Positions 25,966-35,205 of a DNA stretch of 64,000 nt are shown piece after piece. Source of the stretch: Candidatus Nitrosocaldus sp. (GTDB lineage: Archaea; Thermoproteota; Nitrososphaeria; Nitrososphaerales; Nitrosocaldaceae); NCBI GenBank assembly GCA_025054855.1, contig JANWZS010000004.1, positions 54,966 to 118,965 of the forward strand, in the 5' to 3' direction. Within the stretch, counting starts at the first letter, position 1. Each line of letters starts with the position of its first letter. The notes under the pieces were generated by a model. It saw nothing but the letters and a program-made list of their open reading frames with translations. It was not told the DNA's origin and made no database searches. A program made the position numbers and the translations under genes.

Positions 25966-26523
25966 ATGCGCATACTCGTATGTATCAGTGGAGGTTCGGG
26001 CGTGGTATACGGGATAAGGCTGCTTGAGGCATTGAAGACCCTTGGTGTAGAGAGCCATCTCATAATGAGCAGGTGGGCCGAGGAGTGCATAAGACTCGAG
26101 ACAGATCTCAGCGTAGAGGCAGTTAGGGCTCTTGCAGATCATGTGTACAGCAACGAGGACCTAGCAGCAAGGCCATCGAGTGGCTCATTCAAGTTGGATG
26201 GTACGGTGATCATACCGTGCAGCATGAAGACCCTTGCGAGCATAGCCCTAGGTCTCGATGAGACGCTCATATCAAGGGCAGCCATGGTTGCCATGAAGGA
26301 GTCCAGGAAGCTGGTGCTTGTTCCCAGGGAGACGCCATTGACTGCGGTGCATATAGAGCATATGCTCAACCTTGCTAGGCTAGGGGTCGTGATACTCCCT
26401 GCCATGCCTGGGTTCTACCATAGACCAAGGAGCATAGACGATCTGATCAACCATATAGTGGGTAAGGTACTGGACCAGTTTGGTATAGAGCATGATCTCT
26501 TCAGGAGATGGGAGGGTAGGTGA
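25966..26523 (+). CDS. ubiX: Flavin prenyltransferase UbiX
   Basis: Adds a dimethylallyl group to FMN, giving the prenyl-FMN cofactor of UbiD decarboxylases. The FMN motif ILVCISGGSGVVYGIRLLEAL, the CSMKTLASIALG loop, VLVPRETPLTAVHIEHMLNLARLG and ILPAMPGFYHRP are family marks. A purine-rich AGGAGGTG stands directly ahead of ATG 25966; a GTG at 25963 is possible. No ubiD partner is in the window. Confidence 0.93.
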   Translation: MRILVCISGGSGVVYGIRLLEALKTLGVESHLIMSRWAEECIRLETDLSVEAVRALADHVYSNEDLAARPSSGSFKLDGTVIIPCSMKTLASIALGLDETLISRAAMVAMKESRKLVLVPRETPLTAVHIEHMLNLARLGVVILPAMPGFYHRPRSIDDLINHIVGKVLDQFGIEHDLFRRWEGR

Positions 26524-26592
26524 GCAAGCATACGATGAATGGATTTGCATCCCATGGGATAGCTATTATAGGATCATCACATAATCAGATCA

Positions 26593-26790
26593 TCATCCAG
26601 CGAGTTTCTTTGCCACCTTGAATGAGAATCCCATGGCTATGATATACACTACTAGGCTCACTATGATGGCTGTGAGTATGCTGTTGGTCATCCTCCATGT
26701 TACGAGGAACGATGCTACTGCAGGTACTCCCATGACCAGCGCAACTATGGTACCCTTTGCATATATCCCAAACCTTGATACCTTGCCCAT
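26593..26790 (-). CDS. Small two-helix membrane protein, 65 aa
   Basis: Begins MGKVSRFGIYAKG, then two hydrophobic helices (about residues 12-32 and 37-57), ending in a basic FKVAKKLAG. A TATA-like GCTTATAAG lies on the minus strand about 35 nt upstream. Function unknown. The hydrophobic pattern and positive-inside ends argue for a real protein; similar short frames are common near housekeeping genes in this lineage. Confidence 0.62.
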   Translation of the reverse strand: MGKVSRFGIYAKGTIVALVMGVPAVASFLVTWRMTNSILTAIIVSLVVYIIAMGFSFKVAKKLAG

Positions 26791-26895
26791 GTGGGTTATG
26801 CGCCCGAAGGGATATAATTATCTTATAAGCGCTCTGACTACACCTGTTCGTTAGCACTCTGAAAAGATTTTATATATAATGGGAGAAGTCAGTAT

Positions 26896-27369
26896 ATGCA
26901 TAGATTATCCAAGTATAGACCCACAGGGTACGACAAGAATGCAGGGTTCATAATAGTACTGCTGGCACTGCTCTTCTTTGGGGCTATGTATGCTATACTC
27001 ACCAGGGTGGATAATGGGTATGCAGGGTTCATAATGCTCATAGCCGCATCTGGGTTCATAGCGTACTGGACGATGCACCTCAGGAGGGTATTCAGGGTGG
27101 AGGAGGCAAAGCCTGTGATGCACAAGATGGAGCAGCACAAGGACTGGGTGTACGACCTCATCAGGGGTGAGAATGAGATAATATTCGTTGCTGAGGTCCC
27201 AGGGCCAGAGGAGGAGGTCAACGCCAGGCTAGTGAACGGGACACTGTACATAAATGGGGGGCAGAACTTCAACAAGTCCATACCCTTGGATGTGAATGAG
27301 GATATGGGGATAGCCGAGTTCAGGTACAGGAATGGTATACTCACGCTGAAGATAAAGAGGTTGATGTGA
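26896..27369 (+). CDS. Membrane-anchored Hsp20-like (alpha-crystallin fold) protein
   Basis: Two hydrophobic helices near the N-terminus (about residues 17-36 and 43-62) precede a cytoplasmic domain. In that domain EIIFVAEVPGPEEEVNARLVNGTLYING and the closing RYRNGILTLKIKRL have the strand order of an Hsp20/alpha-crystallin domain (EVPG..., NG.L.I, NGILT). The TATA-like TTTATATATAATGG at 26869-26882 is about 20-25 nt from the ATG. A membrane-tethered small heat-shock fold is unusual. Function unknown. Confidence 0.68.
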   Translation: MHRLSKYRPTGYDKNAGFIIVLLALLFFGAMYAILTRVDNGYAGFIMLIAASGFIAYWTMHLRRVFRVEEAKPVMHKMEQHKDWVYDLIRGENEIIFVAEVPGPEEEVNARLVNGTLYINGGQNFNKSIPLDVNEDMGIAEFRYRNGILTLKIKRLM

Positions 27370-27524
27370 TTCACGGTCAGTCAGGACGCCTGATCGATGG
27401 CTCATCACCATCGCATACACTGGACAATCTGTGATCCGTTGGACTGGAAGGGCAGGGAGAGAGGAGTAAGGCTAGAGCGCTAGTAGTGTTACACACCACT
27501 CTTACTACATCACGCCACTCTAGA

Positions 27525-28970
27525 CTAGAGGCTCTTTGCCATCTCCAGCTTCTCTGGCAGGTAATCATCAGTTATCTTTGTCAGGCCATACTTGGCGAAT
27601 GCCTCCAACTCACTCTTCCTCTTCATCTTCATGAAGAGCTCGAGTTCACTCTTCCATATATCCGATTGGTAGCGTGGGTCCTGCTTGAGTTCATGGCACC
27701 TCTTCACATCCTGCTCGGTCATGGGATCTGTGGGCAGTCTATACCTCTGGATATCGCTCGCCCATACACCTATCCACTTTGCATCTGGCACGGTCAGTTC
27801 CCTGAGGTGTGCTGCATTCGCAGAGCCAGACTTGATGACCATGGCTATATGCTCCCCATACACATCACCATCTGTAAGTATGTACACTGGGAGGTTGAGC
27901 TCCCTGTTGAGCCTCATGAGCAGGTACCTGGTAGATCTGGGTGCCTGCCCTGCGGTATCCACTATTATAGCCTTGAACCTCTCGTGCACATTCTCCTCCA
28001 CGAACCTGGTGAATATACCCCCCTTCTCAACAGCAAGCACCATCTCCGCACTAGTATCTATGAACTCTGCACTGCTCAGGCTTGGGCCTATAAGGTAACC
28101 GTCTGGGTGATCTGAGAGGTTGAGCCTCCTCCCCTCATACCCTGGTACAGTGTACTCTATCGTGAGATCGCCGAATATGCTGCTCCTCTCCTCTGGGTAT
28201 ATGTTGAAGTCCTCCCTGGCAAGCGAGAGCAATGCTTCAAGATCTGTTATTATGTGATCTGACTCCGCCTGATCCTCAAAGTCTATGTTGAATGCCTGAG
28301 CAGAGTAGTACACATCCCTCAGTGTGCTGGTCTTGCCCTCATTCACCAGCTTATCCACGAAGAATGCCAGCCAGATCAGTTGGGTGAACGGCCTGAGATG
28401 CCTTATGTTCTTTGCGGATCTGACTATCCTTGCGTTACCCAGGACATACTGCCTAAGCCTCTTATCGTAGACTATGTTGGCGACCGACCTGCTCGGTATA
28501 TGCACCTCTGGGAATATACCATTGTCAAGATCATGGTATATCCTCCTCCCCAGATCCACAAGCGCTGTCTTGACCTTGTTCCTCCTCTCCCTCTGCGACT
28601 CTACACTGATACTCCTCCTTGTTGTGCTGCCCCTGTCAGTTGCTGCAGGAGTGCCCTCTGCCACTGATCCCTTACCCTTACCCTTGGTCTTGACCCTCTC
28701 ACTCGCATCATCCATCCCCTTCACGGAGACCCTGTTGCCCTTACCGCCCTTGTAACTCTTACTCTTCGGTGTAGAGGCATGCATGCCCTTGCCTCTCCTC
28801 CCTCCTGCATCCCCACCCTTCATCATCCTGCTGGCACCTGCTCCTCCACCACTCCTACTACCCCTGTATCTGTTATCCCTGCCTCTGTCCTTACCCTTTC
28901 CCTCCCTTCTACTCTTCTCCTTCATCCCATTCTCCCTCCCCCTACTCCTCCTCCCCACCCCTCTAGCCAT
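27525..28970 (-). CDS. top6A: DNA topoisomerase VI subunit A
   Basis: Cutting subunit of the type IIB topoisomerase, a Spo11 relative. After a Lys/Arg/Gly-rich tail of about 120 residues, the winged-helix CAP domain carries the catalytic Tyr in STLRDVYYSAQAF (about 221-222). The Toprim domain has VEKGGIF (Glu) and the DxD in LTDGDVYGEHIA. The basic tail is longer than in most archaeal homologues and may bind DNA without order. Lies just downstream of top6B. Confidence 0.96.
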   Translation of the reverse strand: MARGVGRRSRGRENGMKEKSRREGKGKDRGRDNRYRGSRSGGGAGASRMMKGGDAGGRRGKGMHASTPKSKSYKGGKGNRVSVKGMDDASERVKTKGKGKGSVAEGTPAATDRGSTTRRSISVESQRERRNKVKTALVDLGRRIYHDLDNGIFPEVHIPSRSVANIVYDKRLRQYVLGNARIVRSAKNIRHLRPFTQLIWLAFFVDKLVNEGKTSTLRDVYYSAQAFNIDFEDQAESDHIITDLEALLSLAREDFNIYPEERSSIFGDLTIEYTVPGYEGRRLNLSDHPDGYLIGPSLSSAEFIDTSAEMVLAVEKGGIFTRFVEENVHERFKAIIVDTAGQAPRSTRYLLMRLNRELNLPVYILTDGDVYGEHIAMVIKSGSANAAHLRELTVPDAKWIGVWASDIQRYRLPTDPMTEQDVKRCHELKQDPRYQSDIWKSELELFMKMKRKSELEAFAKYGLTKITDDYLPEKLEMAKSL

Positions 28971-28990
28971 CCTTCACCACCATACCATCC

Positions 28991-30904
28991 CTATCCATCC
29001 ATACCGTTAGCCCCTTCCACAGCACCACTGCCCACCCCTTCATGCCCATCCTGCACCGATGCACCATCCACCACTTCCATATCCATACCTGCGAGCTCCT
29101 GCTCATACTGCTCCCCTAGCCTCAACAGTGCCTTGTACCTGGGCGCTCTCTCAGCCCTGCTCAGCTCCATGGCGAACCTGGCCAGCAGTGGTATGTACCT
29201 CGAGTAGAGCCCGAGCCTCTTCCTCGCCATGGCAAGGTTACCCTTCCTGCTCAGGTGTATGGATAGCCTCCTTGCAAGGAACCTTATTGCGTTCTTCAAC
29301 TCATACTCTATCTCTGGCCTATCTGCTATGTACTCCTTGCCTACGGTCTTGTACGGTATCCTGGTTGAGCATATATGCGTCACTATCGCTATAGGCATCT
29401 CATCTGCACTAACCTTGTACCTTGCCCAGTCTATCTCATCTATTACCTTCCATGCGACATCACTCCCCTCATCGTACAGGAGGGGGATCTTGTTGGCGAA
29501 CCTGTACAGCCTTATCCCCTTACCCTCTATGCCTCCTCCATACGCTATCCCCGCCTCGACTATGAATGGGAAGCCAGAGTACGCACTCGCTGGCCTCTGC
29601 ACCACAGCCACGAACTCTGGCTTGAATATGCTCCTTATCCCTGCCTCCAGCGCATCCCCTCCTATGGGTGATAGGCATGTGGCATCTGGTGGGAGGAAGC
29701 CGCTGTGCCTCTGCATGGCATCGGCCAACCTCACTATCTCATCGTTGCTCAGCATACCTATCCTCTTCCCCCCATCCATGCCGGCATACTCGAGGAACCT
29801 CTTCGCTGTGCTTGCCCCTACCCTCTGGAAGTTCTTCACGAGGAAGGATAGCAGTGTATCGCCCATGGCTATGGAGAGTAGGTGGGACCTGAAAGGCTCG
29901 ATATCCTTCATCCTTGCCGTAGCATACTCGCCATCGAGAAGCAGTGTGTAGTGGACCTCGCCTGCAAGAGGATCTATCCTGTCTATCCTCACCTTGTCCA
30001 TATCCTCTACCTTTAGATCGAGCATTATGAGGAGGGAGACCGCAGTCCTTACATCCTTGGATAGCCTATCCCAGCGCTCCCTCGCAACACCAACCAGATC
30101 ATCCCCATGCCTTGCAACCTCCCTGATCAGTCTCTCCTTGGCCTCATGCATGGCTATGGAGCCTATCTCATTCTGTATGAGCCTCCTGAGCGTCTCAACG
30201 TCTATACCTGCTGGATGCGGCTTGACCTCTACCGGGGGGTTGGGCATCCTATCCATTATCCTCCTGAACGATAGACTGCTCCCGCTCGGCTCCTCGAGCA
30301 TGATATCTGCGTACGGGGTTATCAGTGCCGTCTGTGCTATGTAATCCCTCACCTTCTGCTGTGCCTTCGAGTAGTCCCCAACGAGCGTGATGCTGACCTC
30401 CAACCCCCTGCCATCTCTAGCATCGCTACTCTTACTCAGTATTATGGGCTTGTTCCTCTGTATATCAAGCATCATGACGTACTCGTGCATGTAACCATCC
30501 CTCACAGTCCTTATCACCGCTGGCCTGTTGGTGGTTATCTGCCCATAGAGTATAGCCATGGTAGCTCCAAGACCGAACATGCCCCTACTCTGCCTCAGCG
30601 TGAACTTTGTACCGTAGAGGACCTTCCCGAAGGCAAGGGGCACATGCTCTGGGTCTATGGCAGGGCCATTATCCCTGACGCTTACTGTATACTGCTTCGG
30701 ATCCGGCATGCCCTGTGCATCATCATGCTCCCTTATAGAGACGCTCACCTCAGGGAGTATGCCAGAGGAGTCACATGCATCGAGCGAGTTCTCCACCAGC
30801 TCCCTGACGGTCATGTAGAGTGCCCTAGTAGGGTTGCTGAACCCTGCCAGATCCCTGTTCCTGTAGAAGAACTCGGATGGGCTTATCTCCATGAACGTGC
30901 TCAT
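28991..30904 (-). CDS. top6B: DNA topoisomerase VI subunit B
   Basis: ATPase subunit with GHKL domain: SEFFYRNRDLAGF, VRELVENSLDACD (Mg/ATP Asn), VRDNGPAI and the lid RQSRGMFGLGATMA. A helix-two-turns-helix and transducer region with the switch Lys follow. An upstream frame extends to 31090, but the ATG at 30904 lies 1 bp after the KH-protein stop and begins MSTFMEISPSEFFYR, the normal family start. The C-terminal 30 residues are Gly/Asp-rich. Confidence 0.95.
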   Translation of the reverse strand: MSTFMEISPSEFFYRNRDLAGFSNPTRALYMTVRELVENSLDACDSSGILPEVSVSIREHDDAQGMPDPKQYTVSVRDNGPAIDPEHVPLAFGKVLYGTKFTLRQSRGMFGLGATMAILYGQITTNRPAVIRTVRDGYMHEYVMMLDIQRNKPIILSKSSDARDGRGLEVSITLVGDYSKAQQKVRDYIAQTALITPYADIMLEEPSGSSLSFRRIMDRMPNPPVEVKPHPAGIDVETLRRLIQNEIGSIAMHEAKERLIREVARHGDDLVGVARERWDRLSKDVRTAVSLLIMLDLKVEDMDKVRIDRIDPLAGEVHYTLLLDGEYATARMKDIEPFRSHLLSIAMGDTLLSFLVKNFQRVGASTAKRFLEYAGMDGGKRIGMLSNDEIVRLADAMQRHSGFLPPDATCLSPIGGDALEAGIRSIFKPEFVAVVQRPASAYSGFPFIVEAGIAYGGGIEGKGIRLYRFANKIPLLYDEGSDVAWKVIDEIDWARYKVSADEMPIAIVTHICSTRIPYKTVGKEYIADRPEIEYELKNAIRFLARRLSIHLSRKGNLAMARKRLGLYSRYIPLLARFAMELSRAERAPRYKALLRLGEQYEQELAGMDMEVVDGASVQDGHEGVGSGAVEGANGMDG

Positions 30905-30905
30905 T

Positions 30906-31577
30906 CTAACGGTCATCACCTCCACTGCTACCCCTACCATCACTGCTCCCGTTGCCCCTACCTCCCTCACCAATACCGCTACCCTGCTCGCTGGTAACAC
31001 TGCTATCCTCCCAGAGCCTGAGCCTCTCCATCTTAGCCCTCCTTCTGGCCCTCTGGAGCATGCTGTACACTGTTGAGTGCATGCTTCCACCCATCAGCAT
31101 GGTAACGGCCTCGCCCGCAAGCCTGACCTCCTCCGCCCTCCCTATTATGGCGACGTAGTGCCCATACACTGAGATGTATGCACCGCTCAACTCCTCTATC
31201 AGCCTCCTTGCCTTACCATTGGAGCCTATTAGCCTGCCCTTGACCCTCTGGAGTGCACTCGCTGACCTACCCACCTGCTCCTTCAGATCTATAACGCTTA
31301 TCATGCACTCCTCATCGTTGAGTAGCCTCATCGCACGCTCTGGTGAGAACCCCCTTGCCACTGCGGTTATGAACTCTACTGCCTTGAATACCCTAACATC
31401 GATACTGCCTTCAGCATCACTCACTGCACCTGTTATGGTCACGCTCCCCTCCTCGCTATCTATGTAGAGCCTTACACTGCATGAACGCTCGACCATCTCC
31501 TTCACCCTACCATCCCTGCCTATGAGCACACCTATCCTATCCCTTGGCACCTTCACTACCTGCTTGAACTCCATCAT
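30906..31577 (-). CDS. KH-domain RNA-binding protein (archaeal Dim2/Pno1-like)
   Basis: Two KH folds: first with VKVPRDRIGVLIGRDGRVKE (GxxG loop GRDG), second with RVKGRLIGSNGKARRLIE (GSNG). The middle (GFSPERAMRLLND) matches archaeal Krr1/Pno1-like rRNA processing proteins, known to act with Rio kinases in 18S/16S maturation. The final 40 residues are Ser/Gly-rich. Its 5' end overlaps rio1 by about 40 bp and it is followed by top6B, an order common in archaea. Confidence 0.88.
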   Translation of the reverse strand: MMEFKQVVKVPRDRIGVLIGRDGRVKEMVERSCSVRLYIDSEEGSVTITGAVSDAEGSIDVRVFKAVEFITAVARGFSPERAMRLLNDEECMISVIDLKEQVGRSASALQRVKGRLIGSNGKARRLIEELSGAYISVYGHYVAIIGRAEEVRLAGEAVTMLMGGSMHSTVYSMLQRARRRAKMERLRLWEDSSVTSEQGSGIGEGGRGNGSSDGRGSSGGDDR

Positions 31578-32361
31578 CCCTTATCATGCCCAGTAGATAA
31601 TTTATATCATGAACCTCTACCCCGCTCCTGCTGAAGAACCTGTTCACGTTCCTTGCATCCCTGAGCAGGAACTCACCTGCATTGGGATGCCTGACATCTA
31701 CTGCCGATCCAAAGTCGAATATCACTATCCTATCATCGTGCAGGAATATGTTGAACTCCGAGAGGTCTGCATGCACCAGCCTGGCATCCCTGTACAGCCT
31801 GATCATGTTATCCACAACCTGCTCATAGTGCCTTCTGCTCACAGTGCACTGGTTGAGCGTTGGTGCTGGTACGCCATCGCTACCTATGAACTCCATCAGG
31901 AGTACGTTGCCCTCCACATGTATAGGCTTTGGCACGCTGACATGGCTTGAGTATGCCCTGCTCAGATTCTTGAACTCCTTCCTTGCCCAGAGCATGATGA
32001 TGTTACGCATTCCCTTCTTAACCTTCTTGAACCTTGGGTCGCCAACTATGTACTGAAGCCTATGCCTGAACTCCGCTGTAGCAACGAGGTATATCTTCAC
32101 AGCCAGACTGCTCCCATCCTCTCCAACACCCCAGTACACCCTCGACTCCTTCCCGCTTGCCACAACACCATTCAGGTATGCTAGGTGGCCAGAGTTCATC
32201 ATGCTGTAGAGTGTGAGCAGTGTCTTGGTATCGAACACCTCCTCCCTGACCTTGACCAGGGATGCATCCTTCTCCTTCATCCTCTGCTCCCTGTCTATCC
32301 TTATGAGCTCCCTGAGCACTCTCCTGTCTATCCTCTCCTCCTTGCCATAGTCATACCCCAA
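31537..32361 (-). CDS. rio1: RIO1-family serine protein kinase
   Basis: Atypical kinase of ribosome maturation. Nucleotide loop VASGKESRVYWG, Lys in LAVKIYL, catalytic LVHADLSEFNIF and metal-site IFDFGSAV. N-terminal RIO helix region about 1-60. The metal loop reads DFGSAV, where bacterial/eukaryal RIO1 often has DVSQ-type sequence. The last 40 bp overlap the KH-protein gene, so both are likely made from one mRNA. Confidence 0.94.
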   Translation of the reverse strand: MGYDYGKEERIDRRVLRELIRIDREQRMKEKDASLVKVREEVFDTKTLLTLYSMMNSGHLAYLNGVVASGKESRVYWGVGEDGSSLAVKIYLVATAEFRHRLQYIVGDPRFKKVKKGMRNIIMLWARKEFKNLSRAYSSHVSVPKPIHVEGNVLLMEFIGSDGVPAPTLNQCTVSRRHYEQVVDNMIRLYRDARLVHADLSEFNIFLHDDRIVIFDFGSAVDVRHPNAGEFLLRDARNVNRFFSRSGVEVHDINYLLGMIRDDGVQAGSEGAKG

Positions 32362-32409
32362 CTATCATACACCTTAGGATAGTGACCATACCAACTACTA
32401 ACTAACTAA

Positions 32410-32736
32410 CTAAAAATCCTGTGGGAGGTAACCGTTTGCCTTGAGCCAGTCAACCTGTGCAAGGGTATACCTCCATACTATATCCCCCCTCTCATCGCTC
32501 TTAAAGTCCCATGGCGCTATGAGCACGACATCGTTATCCCTAACCCATATCTTCCTCTTCAGCTTCCCCCTTATCCTCCCTATCCTATTCTTGTTATCCA
32601 CGCACTTGACGAGTACGTGATCGCTCCCGAGCATCTTTATCACTCTACCGAGTATCTCACCCTCTGCTGGTAGCACGAGCTCCTTGAGTTCCGCTTCGCT
32701 GAGGACCTTCCTCTTACCCATGCGTATAATATCCAT
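32410..32736 (-). CDS. eif1A: Translation initiation factor aIF1A
   Basis: OB-fold factor that binds the A site of the small subunit. EGEILGRVIKMLGSDHVLVKCVDNKNRIGRIRGKLKRKIWVRDNDVVLIAPWD spans the OB fold in the family order, and the C-terminal WLKANGYLP helix is typical. The ATG at residue 6 (MGKRKVLSE) may be the true start. A tandem TAACTAAC tract (32397-32412) follows its stop. Confidence 0.95.
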   Translation of the reverse strand: MDIIRMGKRKVLSEAELKELVLPAEGEILGRVIKMLGSDHVLVKCVDNKNRIGRIRGKLKRKIWVRDNDVVLIAPWDFKSDERGDIVWRYTLAQVDWLKANGYLPQDF

Positions 32737-32762
32737 GGTAATCTATTTCTAGTTTTGCATCT

Positions 32763-33065
32763 CTAGTAACTGTGCACGAACTTGAAGAGCATGAGGAATG
32801 GTACCCCTGCTATGTACCTGACGCTATGTGCAGATGCCAGCCTCATCTCCAGCGCCCTTGCCACTATCCTCTTCCCTACCAGGTTCGCTATGGAGCATGA
32901 TCTGAGCAGTGCTATGGCATCCTCCTCGCCTATGCGCTCATGGAAGTAATCCCTGCTTATCTCCACCTCTAGGCTACCCTCCCTTATCCTGCTACCTATC
33001 AGTTCCTCATCACATATATTTATCATCAGTGAACCCTGGTACTCTATGCTTCTAGAGTAGTACAT
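32763..33065 (-). CDS. DUF424-family protein
   Basis: INICDEELIGSRIREGSLEVEISRDYF and the ending VPFLMLFKF match the small archaeal family DUF424, of unknown role but regularly found beside aIF2-beta and aIF1A. Here it starts 10 bp after the aIF2-beta stop. The ATG at residue 14 is an alternative start. No catalytic motif visible. Confidence 0.82.
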   Translation of the reverse strand: MYYSRSIEYQGSLMINICDEELIGSRIREGSLEVEISRDYFHERIGEEDAIALLRSCSIANLVGKRIVARALEMRLASAHSVRYIAGVPFLMLFKFVHSY

Positions 33066-33075
33066 ACCTGCTAGA

Positions 33076-33498
33076 CTAGACGAACTTGCCCTTTATAGGC
33101 GACCTTGCCCCACACGCCTCGCATGCAAGGAATATGAGCCTCTTCACCTTCTCAACCCTCGTATCTGGTGAGTTGCATACAGGGCATATAACGTACTCCT
33201 TGATGTACCTCTGCAGTAGTGAGTTGAAGATGGATGCCTCCCAGTTACCAACGAAGAACGCCTTCTCATTGACTATGTTCGCTGATGAGCCTATCTCCTT
33301 GGCCATGAAGAGCAGCAACTTCTCTGGGTCCCTGCGGAGTATCTTTGGATAGTCATCGAAGTTCCTCAGTATGGTTCTGTTCCCAGACCATACAACATCT
33401 GGCTGTGGTATCTCTAGCCTGAATGCACCCTTGCTCCCTCGAGATGGGATCTTGCTGTACAACCTGTTGAGTAGCATCTCATACCTTGAATCATCCAT
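33076..33498 (-). CDS. eif2B: Translation initiation factor aIF2 subunit beta
   Basis: Part of the aIF2 trimer bringing Met-tRNAi to the ribosome. N-terminal helix (YEMLLNRLYSKIP), the alpha/beta core with NEKAFFVGNWEASIFNSLLQRYIKEYV, and a zinc ribbon CPVC ... CEACGA at the C-terminus. Length 140 aa is normal. First gene of a unit with DUF424 and aIF1A. Confidence 0.95.
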   Translation of the reverse strand: MDDSRYEMLLNRLYSKIPSRGSKGAFRLEIPQPDVVWSGNRTILRNFDDYPKILRRDPEKLLLFMAKEIGSSANIVNEKAFFVGNWEASIFNSLLQRYIKEYVICPVCNSPDTRVEKVKRLIFLACEACGARSPIKGKFV

Positions 33499-33705
33499 GT
33501 ATGATGGTTACATATGCCTAGTAATATACCTTCACGCTACCACCACGTTCATTACTGACAGACCAAATTATCATATATTGACCATCTTCTGAAAAGTATT
33601 TGAGCGATTTTTTTTATGAAACCATCAATAATCAATATTTATGGCCGCCAAGCAATGTATAGAATATATTAGCAAGGTAACGCTATCTATAGTAGTGGTG
33701 ATCTG

Positions 33706-34434
33706 TTGGTAAACACTGTAGTACTGCAGCAACCAATACCTATCTTGCTGTCAATGGAAGTAACGTACTTAGCTGGTGTTAGTGGTACCATAACAACATA
33801 CACGCCATCATTTGGTAGCAACGATCATAGGGATTACATGGTGTACATGGTAGGTGGAGCTGGTCATACTATAGGTGCTGGAGTGCAATGGTGGAAGCAT
33901 CCATATTATGGGCTAATGAATAGATTGATTGTCTATGTATATGAACATGGCGTAGGCCATGCCCATATATTCGCTGAGGATAACTCTGCGATACCTAACG
34001 GTGCTTCCCTTACCGCCTCTGTTATACAGGTCTCGCCCAACAGCACATGCTGGGATGCTAAAGCCAAGTATGGAACTAAGGAACTCAGCTATAGGAAGTG
34101 TATCAACGGGTTTACTGCTGGGCAACCAGGTGCGGTAAGCAGAGTCATATCCTCCCAGTACAGCTCATCCAACAAACTGAAGGAGAGGTTCCCTAACCTT
34201 CCATACTATTACTGGCAGGGTTCAACGCTCATGTGGAAGGACTTCAATACAGATGTTACAGAGATGAAGTGTCTTAGCGATGTTGATGAGGATTACCAGA
34301 GTATCTATGGGACTAACTGGGTTATAACTTCTATCAATGGCTACAAGGAGTTCGGTACTGGCCCACCTACTTATACTACAGATAACTGCATCATCGATGC
34401 TGATGCTGTTGGATGGGACCCCAATGGTGAGTGA
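33706..34434 (+). CDS. Unknown beta-rich protein, possibly 5'-truncated
   Basis: No family recognised. The 242 residues are rich in Tyr, Gly, Ser and Thr with four Cys, a make-up typical of exported proteins. GTITTYTPSFGSNDHRDYMVYM and VQWWKHPYYGLMNRLIVYVYEHG look like jelly-roll strands. The only starts in this frame are TTG 33706 or CTG 33703; no ATG or GTG lies between the stop at 33670-33672 and the first conserved-looking strand. There is no signal peptide, which is odd. It may be a fragment of a longer protein. The 3' end overlaps the next gene by 4 bp. Confidence 0.5.
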   Translation: MVNTVVLQQPIPILLSMEVTYLAGVSGTITTYTPSFGSNDHRDYMVYMVGGAGHTIGAGVQWWKHPYYGLMNRLIVYVYEHGVGHAHIFAEDNSAIPNGASLTASVIQVSPNSTCWDAKAKYGTKELSYRKCINGFTAGQPGAVSRVISSQYSSSNKLKERFPNLPYYYWQGSTLMWKDFNTDVTEMKCLSDVDEDYQSIYGTNWVITSINGYKEFGTGPPTYTTDNCIIDADAVGWDPNGE

Positions 34435-35150
34435 GCATGATGAAAGGCACACTTGTAATCGTTGCAGTATTGATGGTTGCAGTTGCTATAGTTGTAGCGC
34501 TCATATCAACCAGTACAAGGGCAACCCAGGCAATTGATGAGGAACTGAGGGAACTGAGCAAGAACCCATGCATACCAGATGCGCTTGAGATAGCACAGAA
34601 GAATATGCCATTCGGTATAAAGATAAGGACACCTAAGGATCTGCCAGAAGGGTACAGGCTCGCTGGTATAACTGGTGTACTGGAACCTGGGGGATCGCCT
34701 GGTGGATGGATAGATCTCTATTACTGGGATAAGGATGGATGCGCACTGACCTCAGGGATAAATGAGCATGATCTTATGATGCAGTATAAAGCAGTAAAGG
34801 TAACGATATTGGTACCTAGAAGCCCTGAAGGCGACTACAAGGACGGTGATGATTTTGCTGAACAGTACTACTACTCCTACTACCTAAGCAGGAAGGACGA
34901 GTTCAGGGCAGATGTTAGATTGGTAGAATTGAGCAATGGATACAAGGGCTATGGTAACGATCCATTCATGGGCACAGGGAAGTGGATAAGGATAGAGGAG
35001 GGTGATGGGAGTGAGAGGGTCGTGCATGAGGAGCCATATCCAGAGCCAGGGAGGATAGCATTCTTCCATGAGGAGGATAAGACCGTATACATAGTTATGG
35101 CAGATATGCCCCTTGAGGAGCTGATGAGGATGGCAGAGTCTATCAACTAA
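34431..35150 (+). CDS. Membrane-anchored exported protein (DUF4367-like)
   Basis: One N-terminal hydrophobic helix (about residues 5-27) anchors an outside domain of about 210 residues. The stretch IKIRTPKDLPEGYRLAG and GWIDLYYWDKDG resemble the LPxGY-type extracellular fold of DUF4367 proteins. The N-terminal part of the domain has a Cys pair (NPC ... DGC). It overlaps the stop of the preceding exported-type gene by 4 bp, so the two may act together at the surface. Function unknown. Confidence 0.68.
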   Translation: MSMMKGTLVIVAVLMVAVAIVVALISTSTRATQAIDEELRELSKNPCIPDALEIAQKNMPFGIKIRTPKDLPEGYRLAGITGVLEPGGSPGGWIDLYYWDKDGCALTSGINEHDLMMQYKAVKVTILVPRSPEGDYKDGDDFAEQYYYSYYLSRKDEFRADVRLVELSNGYKGYGNDPFMGTGKWIRIEEGDGSERVVHEEPYPEPGRIAFFHEEDKTVYIVMADMPLEELMRMAESIN

Positions 35151-35205
35151 CCCTCCATTTTAATTTTTGTTTAGCCAATTCAATATAAAAATAAGATGAG
35201 ATGCC

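Noticed and set aside
27486-28115. Open frame of 209 codons on the plus strand
   Set aside because: Antisense to top6A; composition is unlike neighbours and no motif is seen.
32397-32412. Possible regulatory tandem repeat (CTAACTAA)
   Set aside because: A four-base microsatellite of four copies after the aIF1A stop; no further support.
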